NCBI GenBank assembly: GCA_032871835.1
Contig: CM065297.1
Coordinates: 4,218,501-4,282,500 of the forward strand
DNA from: Dipteronia dyeriana
Taxonomy: Eukaryota > Streptophyta > Magnoliopsida > Sapindales > Sapindaceae
Length of the DNA stretch: 64,000 nucleotides
Reading direction: 5' to 3'
In this document: piece by piece, positions 9,725 to 22,845 of the stretch
How the letters are laid out: every line of letters begins with the position of its first letter
Position numbering within the stretch: the first letter of the stretch is position 1
Notes under the pieces: generated by a model
Told to the model about the DNA's origin: nothing
The model's database searches: none
The model's input: the letters and a program-made list of their open reading frames with translations, nothing else
Program-made: the position numbers and the translations under genes

Positions 9725-12700
9725 TGTAACACCCCAAATCCGATACCAACGGATTAGGATGATACTCGGTCATAAATCTGTAAATCTTCCAAGCTTACCA
9801 ACTATAAAGACTGAAAACAGTCACAAAAGAAAGGATGTGTTCATAAATAATTCAAATGTAACCTCCAAAATAACCGTTTAATAAAACCCAATCCTTACAA
9901 TACAAAAGATCCAATAAGGTAAAACTAACAATGTTCTCAAGGTAACATGATATAAGAAAATAGACTCTAGCGATCAAATCCGGTACTGAAGCAAATTCTT
10001 GACTCTAAGTACCTATCTCACATAAACCGGTACTACTCTGTAAAATGGTGGTGATGAGGGGTGAGCCGTCAACTCGGTAAATAAATTCATGCATGACAAT
10101 TGATATCGATGAAAAATACAATTACATACCATAGTATAAACAATGTTTTTAACTGTTAAACTCAGTATCATTTTCACAAACATTAATAATAAACAAAGTA
10201 GTGAACAAAAACTTCATTTAAAACACAGTATACACATTTATATATAGTAATAACAAGTATTCGATATATCAGTTAGCTCATGTTCCACCGAGTCACAAGT
10301 ACCCGTGTGACGCGGCAACAGTATGTCATAATTTCCCGTGTGACGCTGCAGTAACAGTATGTGTGCACACGGAATCCCAGCTAGGTCAGTAACAATAACA
10401 GTAACTATGGAACGATGAGCCAAAACGGTTCTTTTTTATTTTATAAATTCACATATATTTAACTCAACGATATTTTCATATAACAATATAAACGGTAGCG
10501 GTAACGGTAACAGTAACATTTGTTATATAAAAAATATAACAGTGGTATTTTTGTAAAACTATTTGAGTTTAAATAATATAAGATAGTAGTAGTAGTAGTA
10601 GTTTAGTAAAACTATATCATTATAGATAATAGTAAGCAAAATGTATTTGACAGTATATAAGAAATAGATCAATTTCAAAAACGGTTTATGTACATTCTTA
10701 AACAACTTAAATACTTAATCAAAATCAGTAATATCTTTGACAAATATACTACAGTAAAATACAATAAAGAAAACAGTAATTTGGTAATTTGATACGTAAA
10801 ACACCATGAATAAATTTACTTACCTCGGACACGAACAAATCGACTCTAGCTCTAGAAGCTCAAGCGTCACTCAAACCTATCAATTTACAAATTGATTTAC
10901 TGTCATAACCTTATCATCACAGTAAGGTAAATCAACACAAACTTCACATATATAAAACTAAACTTAGAAATCTAGTTTCTTGCTAATACAATTGACCATC
11001 CTCTGATCTCCGATTTTTAATAATTTCTCTACAGCTACAAATATTACAAAATTTAATATGGATGGTCTAGACATATTGGAAATGGGCTCGAAAAATAAAT
11101 GGCACTATTTCAGAGGGGTGTTGTGCAAATATCATCAGTTTAGTAATGTAAGTTTAAAAGACATCATTTAACGTAAAGAGACGAGAATACCCCGACAAAA
11201 TTGAAAAAGAGAGAAAGTTGTCGTTTTGTGAGTCTAAGAAAAGCAACAGTGAGAAAGAAAGCGATGACAACAAAATCGACGGCGAGAAAATCGACAGCTT
11301 ATTGACCGGAACGGGAATACAGTACATTTCGCAGCGATTGACATAGGTAAGTTCAGTTTGTTTTATTTCTCGATTTGTTGTTGATAGCTTATCATTGCAT
11401 TTTAGACTTGTTCTGTTGATTAAAATTGTAGATTAAGGTTTAAAATGGTTATGGTTTTGGTTTGGGTTTGAAATGAGGTTGAATATGTTATGAGGAAGAT
11501 GAAATTGTGGTATAGAGCATTTTTTTTTAAAAAATAATAATAAATCGATAATATTTCAAGCGAAATCTAGGAAATTTTATTGAAAGATTCGAGAAAATTT
11601 ATCATACGATCGAGATTATTTCTCAAAGGATAGAGAACATTTTAAAAGCATCGAGAATATTTTTAAAGCAGTGAGAAATTGTTTTAAACGATCGAGAATA
11701 TTTTCCTAACGATCGATAATGTTTTTCAAAGTGATAGAGATTTTATAAAATGATCAAGAAGAATTTTCAAAGAATCGAGAGGTTTTTCAAAGGATCGAGA
11801 CTATTTTCAAAGGATCGAGAATTTTTTCTAATGATCGATAATGTTTTTGAAAGGGTCGAGATTTTTTAAAATGATCGAGAAGATTTTTCAAAAAATCAAC
11901 AGGTTTTTCAAAGGATCGAGAATGTTTATAAACGATCCAGAATGTTTTTGAAAGGGTCGAGATTTTATAAAATGATCTAGAAGATTTTTCAATTAATCAA
12001 AAGATTTTTCAAAGGATCGAGAGGTTTTTCAAAGGATCGAGACGGATCGAGACTAATTTGAAAGGATCGAAAGGTTTTTCAAATGATCAAGACTAATTTG
12101 AAAGAATCGAGACTATTTGCAAAGGATCAAGACCTTTTTGAAAGGATCGAGAACTTTTGCAAAGGATCGAGAACGTTTTCAAAGGATCGAGAACTTTTGC
12201 AAAGGATCGAGAATATTTTCAAAGTATCGAGATTTTGTTTCAAACGATCGAGAATATTTTATAATTTTTTTGCAGTTTACTGATGTATTGTTTCTGTGAC
12301 GTTGTAGATGACTAGCAGCTTGAAGGAATTGCTTAAAACTCCAGAGGGAGATTGGTTCAAGGGAAAATTGACCCGACACGACCATTTTGAAGCCCTCGCC
12401 CGTATAGACGATGCACTTAACCGGGTCCCTGAAGAGTTTTCGATTGAGGATCGGCGTCGGTTCATGGCCTCCTGTTTTAGGCATTTCATGTCGATGCACC
12501 GGGAGCTGAAGTTTTTGGGTGGTGTTATTCATCAGCTACTGTTGCGGGAGTTGGACCATGACGGGCACAGATGAGATGCGGTTCTTGTTAGGAAACCATG
12601 TGGTCAGGTTTTCGAAGGTGGAATTTAGCCTCATCACCGGATTATGTTTTGGAGTCGTACCGGACATGAGTATATATGTTACAGTTGAGAATGTCATACA

Positions 12701-12762
12701 TCAACGGTACTTTCCTGCACATGATGAGGTATCGTTGGATGACTTGAGGGTTGTTCTTACTC
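9725..12762 (+). mobile_element. Truncated Ulp1/DUF1985-type transposon, copy 2
   Basis: Colinear with 1243-4280 and same length, with the same start TGTAACACCCC after GATCTCA and the same 3' break at the MITE interior. The splice donor is at 11347. Confidence 0.75.
11552..12261 (+). repeat. 20-bp GATCGAGAA minisatellite, copy 2
   Basis: Same number and order of variant units as copy 1 by eye, so the whole minisatellite was copied as a block rather than expanding independently. Confidence 0.9.
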
Positions 12763-12833
12763 GCCTCAATTCCTTTAGACGGCTGGTTACCGAGGAGAAT
12801 TGGCCAAAATCGGCATCATTCCACGGTCTTTGA
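12308..12833 (+). pseudogene. DUF1985-domain gene fragment, copy 2
   Basis: Both frames (88 and 104 codons) have the same translation as in copy 1, including the internal frame change and the fusion to MITE sequence after about 12761. Confidence 0.75.
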
Positions 12834-14079
12834 CTAATCGTGTAAGGCGGCGACTAATCGGCCAGGCAGAGTCAAAGCCATTGACCAAGACTAGCCAGTT
12901 AAAAAAAAAAACCTTGTTTTTAATTTCAAAGCCTTACTTCTTAGTTCTTACAACTTACAAACAAAAACCAATTTGTTCCCTTCATCTTCAATCGGATAAT
13001 TAAAGATTGGCACAAACCAAAACCAAATTGTTCCCTTCATCTTCAATTGGATAATTTGATTAGGTAAAATTAAAGATTGACAACAAATCAAGTAGCTAGT
13101 AGTTGCTAGTTGGTGACACCGACACGTTATGCTTCTTCGGCTTGAGTACGTGATCAATGACATAAATTGAAGAATCAAATTTTGATTTGGCAATTGTCAA
13201 ACGTAATGAAAGAAATTTAGAAAATATATACAAAAATTGTTAGTTTTTAATTTTTTTATGAATTAGTTTGTTAACTTGTTGATGTTTGTTAGAATTTCCA
13301 ATTTGTCATTTTTATCAATTAGTTTGTTAACTTGTTTATGTTTGGATTTGAATTGGTTTGTGATTGCATTTGGATGGGTGTCAGGTGATTTTGATTGGTT
13401 TATGATTGAATTTGATTGCTAATTTACTAATCATGCATTTGTGGATTTGGAAAGAATTTTCTTAGGATTTGATAATTGAAATTTGTATATAATTGTGTTT
13501 TCCGATGAATCATCGACTAATCGGCCTAGGAACTAGGCACTGGATCTTCGTTCGACTAGCGTCTAACACTTACTAGAACATTGATATTTATATTAGTAAA
13601 ATAATTATATCTTTATTCACACTAATCATTACAATTTATGTATAAATAAACCATTATTTACACCTATCAAATGAGCATGAACAATAATAAAGATGTCACG
13701 ATTATGAATCATTATTCAACATCTGTTCTATGAAAAAGTAAAAAAAAAAAAAAAAAAAATTGTTGCACTACTCCACCCTCCTATCTCCAATCTCCGATCA
13801 CCAATCACACATCCGTGGACCACAACTCGTCCAACTGAAGATCTGATGGGGTATGGAAGATCTGATAAGTTATGAAAGGTGAGGAAACTGAAAATTTATG
13901 ATGAAAATTTGATGGGGGCGTGGAAGTTGAGGAAGTTGAGGATGATTTTGAGTGAGAGAGAAAAGTCTAGAAAGTATTGAGGGAGATGACAAGATGATTT
14001 TGGTTCAAGTTATTTATAAATATCACTAAAAAGTCTGGAAAATCTATTTTGTCATAAAATACTAAAAATATTGATCTCA
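12763..14079. mobile_element. R2: MITE copy plus promoter-proximal segment, copy 2
   Basis: Left-truncated MITE ending at 13583, then the UGT-proximal 496 bp. Differs from copy 1 by CTATGAAAAAG near 13727. Confidence 0.8.
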
Positions 14080-14312
14080 GTCCAATACCACCAGACAATT
14101 TGCTGCATTTTGAAATCTAGATCCAATACAACAAGACAATATGAACTTTAAACAAAAATCTTAAAAGTCTAGATCCAATACCACAAGACAATATGGATTT
14201 AAAAAAAAAAAATGTTAAATGTCTTGATCGAATACCACCGGACTTATCTAATTTGTTAAAAAGTCTCAATCAAATATCAATAGACTTTACTTCCCCAAAT
14301 TATCTTATAAAA
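14074..14312 (+). promoter_or_regulatory. UGT promoter modules and TATA box, copy 2
   Basis: Five modules start at 14074, 14115, 14167, 14221 and 14263, with the same spacing as copy 1. TATAAAA is at 14306-14312. Confidence 0.7.
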
Positions 14313-14357
14313 TCTTTAACCAAGAAAGCCAAGTAGCCTTCACATAGACACTGAGAC

Positions 14358-15848
14358 ATGGATTCACAAGCTAACCAGCTTCACTTTATCATGCTTCCTT
14401 TCTTGGCTCAAGGCCACTTGATTCCCATGGTAGACATCGCTAAACTGTTTTCTCAACAAGGTGCTATTGTCACTATATTCACCACACCAGTCAATGCAGC
14501 CCGCTTCAAAAACGTTCTTGCTCGTGCCATAAGTTCAGGCCTACAAATCCGAGTAAATGAACTGGAGTTTCCAACTCAAAAAGCAGGATTACCGGATGGC
14601 TGTGAGAATGTCGACTTGATTCCTTCGATGGACTTGATAATCAACTTCATCAATGCACTAACCATGCTGCAACTTCCATTAGAAAAGTTGTTGGAGCAAA
14701 TAACACCTCCTCCAAGCTGCATAATCTCAGACATGTGCTTTCCATGGACCACGGAAACTGCTAGTAAGTTCAATGTTCCAAGAATTGCTTTCCATGGATT
14801 TTCTTGCTTCTGTCTCTTGTGTTGGCATATTTTGCATAGTTCCAAAATTCATGAGAATGTTAGCTCAGAATCAGAATACTTCATCATTCCTGGATTGCCT
14901 GATAAAATTGAAATTACTATAGCTCAACTGCCAATGGTCATGTCTGGAGCAATGAAAGATTTTGGTGACAAACTTTTAGCAGCTGAACAGATTTCATATG
15001 GGGTTATTATAAATACCTTTGAAGAGTTAGAGGCTGGATATGTCAAGGAATTCAAGAAAGTCAAAAGTGGAAGGGTCTGGTGTGTTGGTCCTGTTTCCTT
15101 ATGCAACAAAGACACCATAGATAAGGTTGAGAGAGGTAACAAGGCCTCAACGGATGAGTCTGAATGCTTAAAGTGGCTTGATTCGCAGCAACCAAGTTCT
15201 GTACTCTATGTTTGTCTTGGAAGTATATCTAACTTAACAACTTCACAACAGATAGAGCTTGGTTTAGGCTTAGAAGCATCAAAGAAACCATTTATTTGGG
15301 TTATAAGGGGAAATAATAATACATCAGACGAATTAGAAAAGTGGTTCTTAAAGCAAAATTTTGAAGAGAGGATCAAAGAGAGAGGCTTTTTGATCCGCGG
15401 TTGGGCGCCTCAAGTACTTTTATTGTCACACACTTCAATTGGTGGGTTCTTAACACATTGTGGCTGGAATTCTTCAGTGGAAGGTATATCTGCTGGTTTG
15501 TCAATGCTTACATGGCCATTGTTTGCAGACCAATTCTGCAATGAGAAGTTGATAGTGCATGTTTTAAAGATTGGTGTGAGGATTGGAGTGGAAACTCCAT
15601 TAACTCATGGGCAGGAAGAGAAGATTGGGGTGTTGGTGAAGAAGGAAGATGTCGAAATAGCTGTACATGAACTCATGGATGATGGAGAGGAAAGAGATGA
15701 GAGAAGAAGAAGAGCCAGAGAGCTTGGAGTGATTGCAAATAGAGCAACAGAAAAAGGTGGATCCTCTTACATCAATATGGAACAGTTAATCCAAGACATC
15801 ATGCAACGAGCACATAGTGGTGGTGACCAACTTTACAAATGTGATTGA
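14358..15848 (+). CDS. UDP-glycosyltransferase, UGT73 (73C-like), copy 2
   Basis: The protein is identical over all 496 residues to the copy at 5876, so catalytic His20, Asp125, the 44-residue PSPG box and the C-terminal helix are all intact. The promoter modules and leader are also conserved, so this copy should be expressed under the same control. With copies 1 and 3 it would act as a gene-dosage increase of one enzyme rather than a new activity. Confidence 0.95.
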   Translation: MDSQANQLHFIMLPFLAQGHLIPMVDIAKLFSQQGAIVTIFTTPVNAARFKNVLARAISSGLQIRVNELEFPTQKAGLPDGCENVDLIPSMDLIINFINALTMLQLPLEKLLEQITPPPSCIISDMCFPWTTETASKFNVPRIAFHGFSCFCLLCWHILHSSKIHENVSSESEYFIIPGLPDKIEITIAQLPMVMSGAMKDFGDKLLAAEQISYGVIINTFEELEAGYVKEFKKVKSGRVWCVGPVSLCNKDTIDKVERGNKASTDESECLKWLDSQQPSSVLYVCLGSISNLTTSQQIELGLGLEASKKPFIWVIRGNNNTSDELEKWFLKQNFEERIKERGFLIRGWAPQVLLLSHTSIGGFLTHCGWNSSVEGISAGLSMLTWPLFADQFCNEKLIVHVLKIGVRIGVETPLTHGQEEKIGVLVKKEDVEIAVHELMDDGEERDERRRRARELGVIANRATEKGGSSYINMEQLIQDIMQRAHSGGDQLYKCD

Positions 15849-16848
15849 TAAGTTTTCTTTATTTCATATTCTCTTCATAAGATCACTGCTTATTTTTCAG
15901 TTTTCTCAATATCAATGGTCTTTTCTGTTTAGCTTTTTTGAGCAAATTGTGTAAATATAATCCACACATGATGCCTTTTGTTCACTGCTGTACACATTAA
16001 TCATATATTATGATATTATGCGTACAATTTTATTTAGTGAATGCAATCAAGTGTAACCTGCAGTGTACATATCTTTCTATTTCTTCTAATTTCTACTGCA
16101 ATTCTGGCTTACCGTTTATGCATATCTGGGAATTTGGTATTGCTTTTTCGCATATGCAACATTGAAGGGGTTCCAGCTTTCTTATGGTGGTTTAGTTATG
16201 AGTCTATCAAGCTTAGCAATACCAAAATAAGCAAATGAAGTCCCATCATGAAAATTCACGCCTTAGTTCCTTGTCCTATGGGGCTTGGCATATACCAAAA
16301 TACAGTAGCTGGAACAGACACAAACAAATGGGCCTAAATCAATGTGGAAGCACATTATCCACAGATATATAGCTCTGCTGTCAGCAACATTGTTGCTGGA
16401 AAAGGCCAACAATGCTTATGTATATCAATACATCATCGAACGAGTGATATTATTCTAGAAACTTTACATTTTAGTATGTATAGACGGTGTATTAGATTGA
16501 GATTTTAATGGACAATTTTAGGGTGCAAGAATCTTATAAATTTGTAACACTATAGGATTATTAGGATAATTATGATTATATTGTTAGAATTATTATGATT
16601 ATATGGACTAGACTTTTAGAATTTTGAAAGATTCTTTGGCTTTATTTATAGACTATTAGGATTATCTTGACTATATTTCAAGACTTTTTGGACTTTTATA
16701 AATATGGATTTGTAAGAGTTGGTGGCAGTATTCAATTTTCTCTACACATTAACGAATACCCACACCCAATATATATGGTTGTGATTGAATGCCCTTAACT
16801 TATAATTTCAGGACGTCCTTACTAGAAAACCATTATATATATATATAT
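15849..16848. other. UGT 3' flank, copy 2
   Basis: Matches the copy 1 flank. One visible difference is CATTAACGAATACCC near 16747, against CATTAAAGAATACCC in copy 1. No gene seen. Confidence 0.7.
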
Positions 16849-18206
16849 CAGTGTTCTAGAAATCAGTCTAAACGGCCGATTAATCGCCTCAATTCCTTTA
16901 GACGGCTAGTTACTGAGGAGAATTGGCCAAAATCGGCTTCATTCCACAGTCTCTGATTAATCGTGCAAGGCAACGACTAATCGGCTAGGCGCCATGTAAA
17001 GTCAAAGCCATTGACTAAGACTAGCCGGTCAAAAAAAAAAAACCTTGTTTTTAATTTCAATGCCTTACTTCTTAGTTCTTACAACTTACAAACCAAAACC
17101 AATTTATTTCCTTCATCTTCAATTGGATAATTAAAGATTGGTACAAATCAAAACCAATTTGTTCCCTTCATCTTCAATTGGATAATTTGATTGGGTAAAA
17201 TTAAAGATTGGCAACAAATTAAGTAGCTAGTAGTTGATAGTTGGTGACACCGACACGTCATGATTCTTCGGCTTGAGTACGTGATCAATGACATAAATTG
17301 AATAATCAATTTTGATTTGGCAATTGTCAAACGTAATGAAAGAAAATTAGAAAATATATACAAAAATTGTTAGTTTTTAATTTTTTATCAATTAGTTTGT
17401 TAACTTGTTAATGTTTGTTAGAATTTCCAATTTGTCATTTTTATCAATTAGTTTGGTAACTTGTTTATGTTTGTATTTGAATTGGTTTGTGATTGCAATT
17501 CATTGGGTGTCAGGGGATTTTGATTGGTTTTTGATTGAATTTGATTGATAATTTACTAATCAAGCCTTTGTGGATTTGGAAAGAATTTTCTTAGGATTTG
17601 ATAATTGAAATTTTTATATAATTGTGTTTTCCGATTAATCACCAACTAATCGGCCTAGGCGCTAGGCGCTGGATCTCTGTTCGACTAGCGTCTAACACTT
17701 ACTAGAACATTGATATATATTAATAAAACAACTATATCTTTATTCACACTAGTCATTACAATTTATGTATAAATAAACCATTATTTACACCTATCAAATG
17801 AGCATGAACAATAATAAAGATGTCAAGATTATGAATCATTATTCAACATCTGTTCTATGAAAAAGTAAAAAAAAAAAAGTAAAATTGTTGCACTACTCCA
17901 CCCGTCTATCTCCAATCTCATATCACCAATCACTCATCCGTGGACCACAACCTGTCCAACCTGAAGATCTGATAGGGTATGGAAGATCTGATAAGGTATG
18001 AAAGTTGAGGAAACTGAAAATTTATGTTGAAATTTTGATGGGGGTGTTGAGGTTGAGGAAGCTGAAGATGATTTTGAGTGAGAGAGAAATGTCTAGAAAG
18101 TATTAAGGTAGATGACAAGATAATTTTGAGTTCAAGTTATTTATAAATATCACTAAAATGTCTGGAAAATCAATTTTGTCATAAAATACTAAAAATATTG
18201 ATCTCA
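16849..18206. mobile_element. R1: hAT-like MITE (16849-17712) plus promoter remnant, copy 3
   Basis: Complete element with the same CAGTG/CATTG ends and flanking ATATATAT. The promoter remnant at 17713-18206 stops at the same GATCTCA breakpoint. Confidence 0.75.
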
Positions 18207-21200
18207 TGTAACACCCCAAATCCGATACCAACGGATTAGGATGATACTCGGTCATAAATCTGTAAATCTTCCAAGCTTACCAACTATAAAGACTGAAAAC
18301 AGTCACAAAAGAAAGGATGTGTTCATAAATAATTCAAATGTAACCTCCAAAATAACCGTTTAATAAAACCCAATCCTTACAATACAAAAGATCCAATAAG
18401 GTAAAACTAACAATGTTCTCAAGGTAACATGATATAAGAAAATAGACTCTAGCGATCAAATCCGGTACTGAAGCAAATTCTTGACTCTAAGTACCTATCT
18501 CACATAAACCGGTACTACTCTGTAAAATGGTGGTGATGAGGGGTGAGCCGTCAACTCGGTAAATAAATTCATGCATGACAATTGATATCGATGAAAAATA
18601 CAATTACATACCATAGTATAAACAATGTTTTTAACTGTTAAACTCAGTATCATTTTCACAAACATTAATAATAAACAAAGTAGTGAACAAAAACTTCATT
18701 TAAAACACAGTATACACATTTATATATAGTAATAACAAGTATTCGATATATCAGTTAGCTCATGTTCCACCGAGTCACAAGTACCCGTGTGACGCGGCAA
18801 CAGTATGTCATAATTTCCCGTGTGACGCTGCAGTAACAGTATGTGTGCACACGGAATCCCAGCTAGGTCAGTAACAATAACAGTAACTATGGAACGATGA
18901 GCCAAAACGGTTCTTTTTTATTTTATAAATTCACATATATTTAACTCAACGATATTTTCATATAACAATATAAACGGTAGCGGTAACGGTAACAGTAACA
19001 TTTGTTATATAAAAAATATAACAGTGGTATTTTTGTAAAACTATTTGAGTTTAAATAATATAAGATAGTAGTAGTAGTAGTTTAGTAAAACTATATCATT
19101 ATAGATAATAGTAAGCAAAATGTATTTGACAGTATATAAGAAATAGATCAATTTCAAAAACGGCTTATGTACATTCTTAAACAACTTAAATACTTAATCA
19201 AAATCAGTAATATCTTTGACAAATATACTACAGTAAAATACAATAAAGAAAACAGTAATTTGGTAATTTGATACGTAAAACACCATGAATAAATTTACTT
19301 ACCTCGGACACGAACAAATCGACTCTAGCTCTAGAAGCTCAAGCGTCACTCAAACCTATCAATTTACAAATTGATTTACTGTCATAACCTTATCATCACA
19401 GTAAGGTAAATCAACACAAACTTCACATATATAAAACTAAACTTAGAAATCTAGTTTCTTGCTAATACAATTGACCATCCTCTGATCTCCGATTTTTAAT
19501 AATTTCTCTACAGCTACAAATATTACAAAATTTAATATGGATGGTCTAGACATATTGGAAATGGGCTCGAAAAATAAATGGCACTATTTCAGAGGGGTGT
19601 TGTGCAAATATCATCAGTTTAGTAATGTAAGTTTAAAAGACATCATTTAACGTAAAGAGACGAGAATACCCCGACAAAATTGAAAAAGAGAGAAAGTTGT
19701 CGTTTTGTGAGTCTAAGAAAAGCAACAGTGAGAAAGAAAGCGATGACAACAAAATCGACGGCGAGAAAATCGACAGCTTATTGACCGGAACGGGAATACA
19801 GTACATTTCGCAGCGATTGACATAGGTAAGTTCAGTTTGTTTTATTTCTCGATTTGTTGTTGATAGCTTATCATTGCATTTTAGACTTGTTCTGTTGATT
19901 AAAATTGTAGATTAAGGTTTAAAATGGTTATGGTTTTGGTTTGGGTTTGAAATGAGGTTGAATATGTTATGAGGAAGATGAAATTGTGGTATAGAGCATT
20001 TTTTTTTAAAAAATAATAATAAATCGATAATATTTCAAGCGAAATCTAGGAAATTTTATTGAAAGATTCGAGAAAATTTATCATACGATCGAGATTATTT
20101 CTCAAAGGATAGAGAACATTTTAAAAGCATCGAGAATATTTTTAAAGCAGTGAGAAATTGTTTTAAACGATCGAGAATATTTTCCTAACGATCGATAATG
20201 TTTTTCAAAGTGATAGAGATTTTATAAAATGATCAAGAAGAATTTTCAAAGAATCGAGAGGTTTTTCAAAGGATCGAGACTATTTTCAAAGGATCGAGAA
20301 TTTTTTCTAATGATCGATAATGTTTTTGAAAGGGTCGAGATTTTTTAAAATGATCGAGAAGATTTTTCAAAAAATCAACAGGTTTTTCAAAGGATCGAGA
20401 ATGTTTATAAACGATCCAGAATGTTTTTGAAAGGGTCGAGATTTTATAAAATGATCTAGAAGATTTTTCAATTAATCAAAAGATTTTTCAAAGGATCGAG
20501 AGGTTTTTCAAAGGATCGAGACGGATCGAGACTAATTTGAAAGGATCGAAAGGTTTTTCAAATGATCAAGACTAATTTGAAAGAATCGAGACTATTTGCA
20601 AAGGATCAAGACCTTTTTGAAAGGATCGAGAACTTTTGCAAAGGATCGAGAACGTTTTCAAAGGATCGAGAACTTTTGCAAAGGATCGAGAATATTTTCA
20701 AAGTATCGAGATTTTGTTTCAAACGATCGAGAATATTTTATAATTTTTTTGCAGTTTACTGATGTATTGTTTCTGTGACGTTGTAGATGACTAGCAGCTT
20801 GAAGGAATTGCTTAAAACTCCAGAGGGAGATTGGTTCAAGGGAAAATTGACCCGACACGACCATTTTGAAGCCCTCGCCCGTATAGACGATGCACTTAAC
20901 CGGGTCCCTGAAGAGTTTTCGATTGAGGATCGGCGTCGGTTCATGGCCTCCTGTTTTAGGCATTTCATGTCGATGCACCGGGAGCTGAAGTTTTTGGGTG
21001 GTGTTATTCATCAGCTACTGTTGCGGGAGTTGGACCATGACGGGCACAGATGAGATGCGGTTCTTGTTAGGAAACCATGTGGTCAGGTTTTCGAAGGTGG
21101 AATTTAGCCTCATCACCGGATTATGTTTTGGAGTCGTACCGGACATGAGTATATATGTTACAGTTGAGAATGTCATACATCAACGGTACTTTCCTGCACA

Positions 21201-21241
21201 TGATGAGGTATCGTTGGATGACTTGAGGGTTGTTCTTACTC
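18207..21241 (+). mobile_element. Truncated Ulp1/DUF1985-type transposon, copy 3
   Basis: Three bases shorter than in copies 1 and 2 because of the AGT microsatellite. Otherwise colinear, with the same start and the same 3' fusion point. Confidence 0.75.
20031..20740 (+). repeat. 20-bp GATCGAGAA minisatellite, copy 3
   Basis: No change in unit number from copy 1 by position arithmetic: the distance from the minisatellite to the DUF1985 ATG is the same in all copies. Confidence 0.9.
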
Positions 21242-21312
21242 GCCTCAATTCCTTTAGACGGCTGGTTACCGAGGAGAATTGGCCAAAATCGGCATCATTC
21301 CACGGTCTTTGA
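20787..21312 (+). pseudogene. DUF1985-domain gene fragment, copy 3
   Basis: Same two overlapping frames and same internal frame change as copy 1, ending in the chimeric MITE-derived tail. The downstream 67-codon frame seen in other copies is lost here through a 1-bp change in the poly(A), which shows that frame is not under selection. Confidence 0.75.
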
Positions 21313-22567
21313 CTAATCGTGTAAGGCGGCGACTAATCGGCCAGGCAGAGTCAAAGCCATTGACCAAGACTAGCCAGTTAAAAAAAAAACCTTGTTTTTA
21401 ATTTCAAAGCCTTACTTCTTAGTTCTTACAACTTACAAACAAAAACCAATTTGTTCCCTTCATCTTCAATCGGATAATTAAAGATTGGCACAAACCAAAA
21501 CCAAATTGTTCCCTTCATCTTCAATTGGATAATTTGATTAGGTAAAATTAAAGATTGACAACAAATCAAGTAGCTAGTAGTTGCTAGTAGTTGCTAGTTG
21601 GTGACACCGACACGTTATGCTTCTTCGGCTTGAGTACGTGATCAATGACATAAATTGAAGAATCAAATTTTGATTTGGCAATTGTCAAACGTAATGAAAG
21701 AAATTTAGAAAATATATACAAAAATTGTTAGTTTTTAATTTTTTTATGAATTAGTTTGTTAACTTGTTGATGTTTGTTAGAATTTCCAATTTGTCATTTT
21801 TATCAATTAGTTTGTTAACTTGTTTATGTTTGGATTTGAATTGGTTTGTGATTGCATTTGGATGGGTGTCAGGTGATTTTGATTGGTTTATGATTGAATT
21901 TGATTGCTAATTTACTAATCATGCATTTGTGGATTTGGAAAGAATTTTCTTAGGATTTGATAATTGAAATTTGTATATAATTGTGTTTTCCGATGAATCA
22001 TCGACTAATCGGCCTAGGAACTAGGCACTGGATCTTCGTTCGACTAGCGTCTAACACTTACTAGAACATTGATATTTATATTAGTAAAATAATTATATCT
22101 TTATTCACACTAATCATTACAATTTATGTATAAATAAACCATTATTTACACCTATCAAATGAGCATGAACAATAATAAAGATGTCACGATTATGAATCAT
22201 TATTCAACATCTGTTCTATGAAAAAGTAAAAAAAAAAAAAAAAAAAATTGTTGCACTACTCCACCCTCCTATCTCCAATCTCCGATCACCAATCACACAT
22301 CCGTGGACCACAACTCGTCCAACTGAAGATCTGATGGGGTATGGAAGATCTGATAAGTTATGAAAGGTGAGGAAACTGAAAATTTATGATGAAAATTTGA
22401 TGGGGGCGTGGAAGTTGAGGAAGTTGAGGATGATTTTGAGTGAGAGAGAAAAGTCTAGAAAGTATTGAGGGAGATGACAAGATGATTTTGGTTCAAGTTA
22501 TTTATAAATATCACTAAAAAGTCTGGAAAATCTATTTTGTCATAAAATACTAAAAATATTGATCTCA
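21242..22567. mobile_element. R2: MITE copy plus promoter-proximal segment, copy 3
   Basis: Carries the 9-bp duplication (CTAGTAGTTG repeated) near 21575-21597 that is absent from copies 1 and 2. The MITE right end is at 22071. Confidence 0.8.
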
Positions 22568-22800
22568 GTCCAATACCACCAGACAATTTGCTGCATTTTG
22601 AAATCTAGATCCAATACAACAAGACAATATGAACTTTAAACAAAAATCTTAAAAGTCTAGATCCAATACCACAAGACAATATGGATTTAAAAAAAAAAAA
22701 TGTTAAATGTCTTGATCGAATACCACCGGACTTATCTAATTTGTTAAAAAGTCTCAATCAAATATCAATAGACTTTACTTCCCCAAATTATCTTATAAAA
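22562..22800 (+). promoter_or_regulatory. UGT promoter modules and TATA box, copy 3
   Basis: Modules start at 22562, 22603, 22655, 22709 and 22751. TATAAAA is at 22794-22800. Sequence and spacing are as in copy 1. Confidence 0.7.
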
Positions 22801-22845
22801 TCTTTAACCAAGAAAGCCAAGTAGCCTTCACATAGACACTGAGAC

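Larger units (their letters stand above)
8483..16964 (+). repeat. Tandem UGT unit, copy 2 (8482 bp)
   Basis: Same order and length as copy 1. It shares with copy 1 the (AGT)6 microsatellite (near 10585), CGGTTTATG near 10682 and the shorter CTAGTAGTTGCTAG tract near 13097. It shares with copies 3 and 4 CAGTCAC near 9819 and CACAGTAAGG near 10918. Confidence 0.97.
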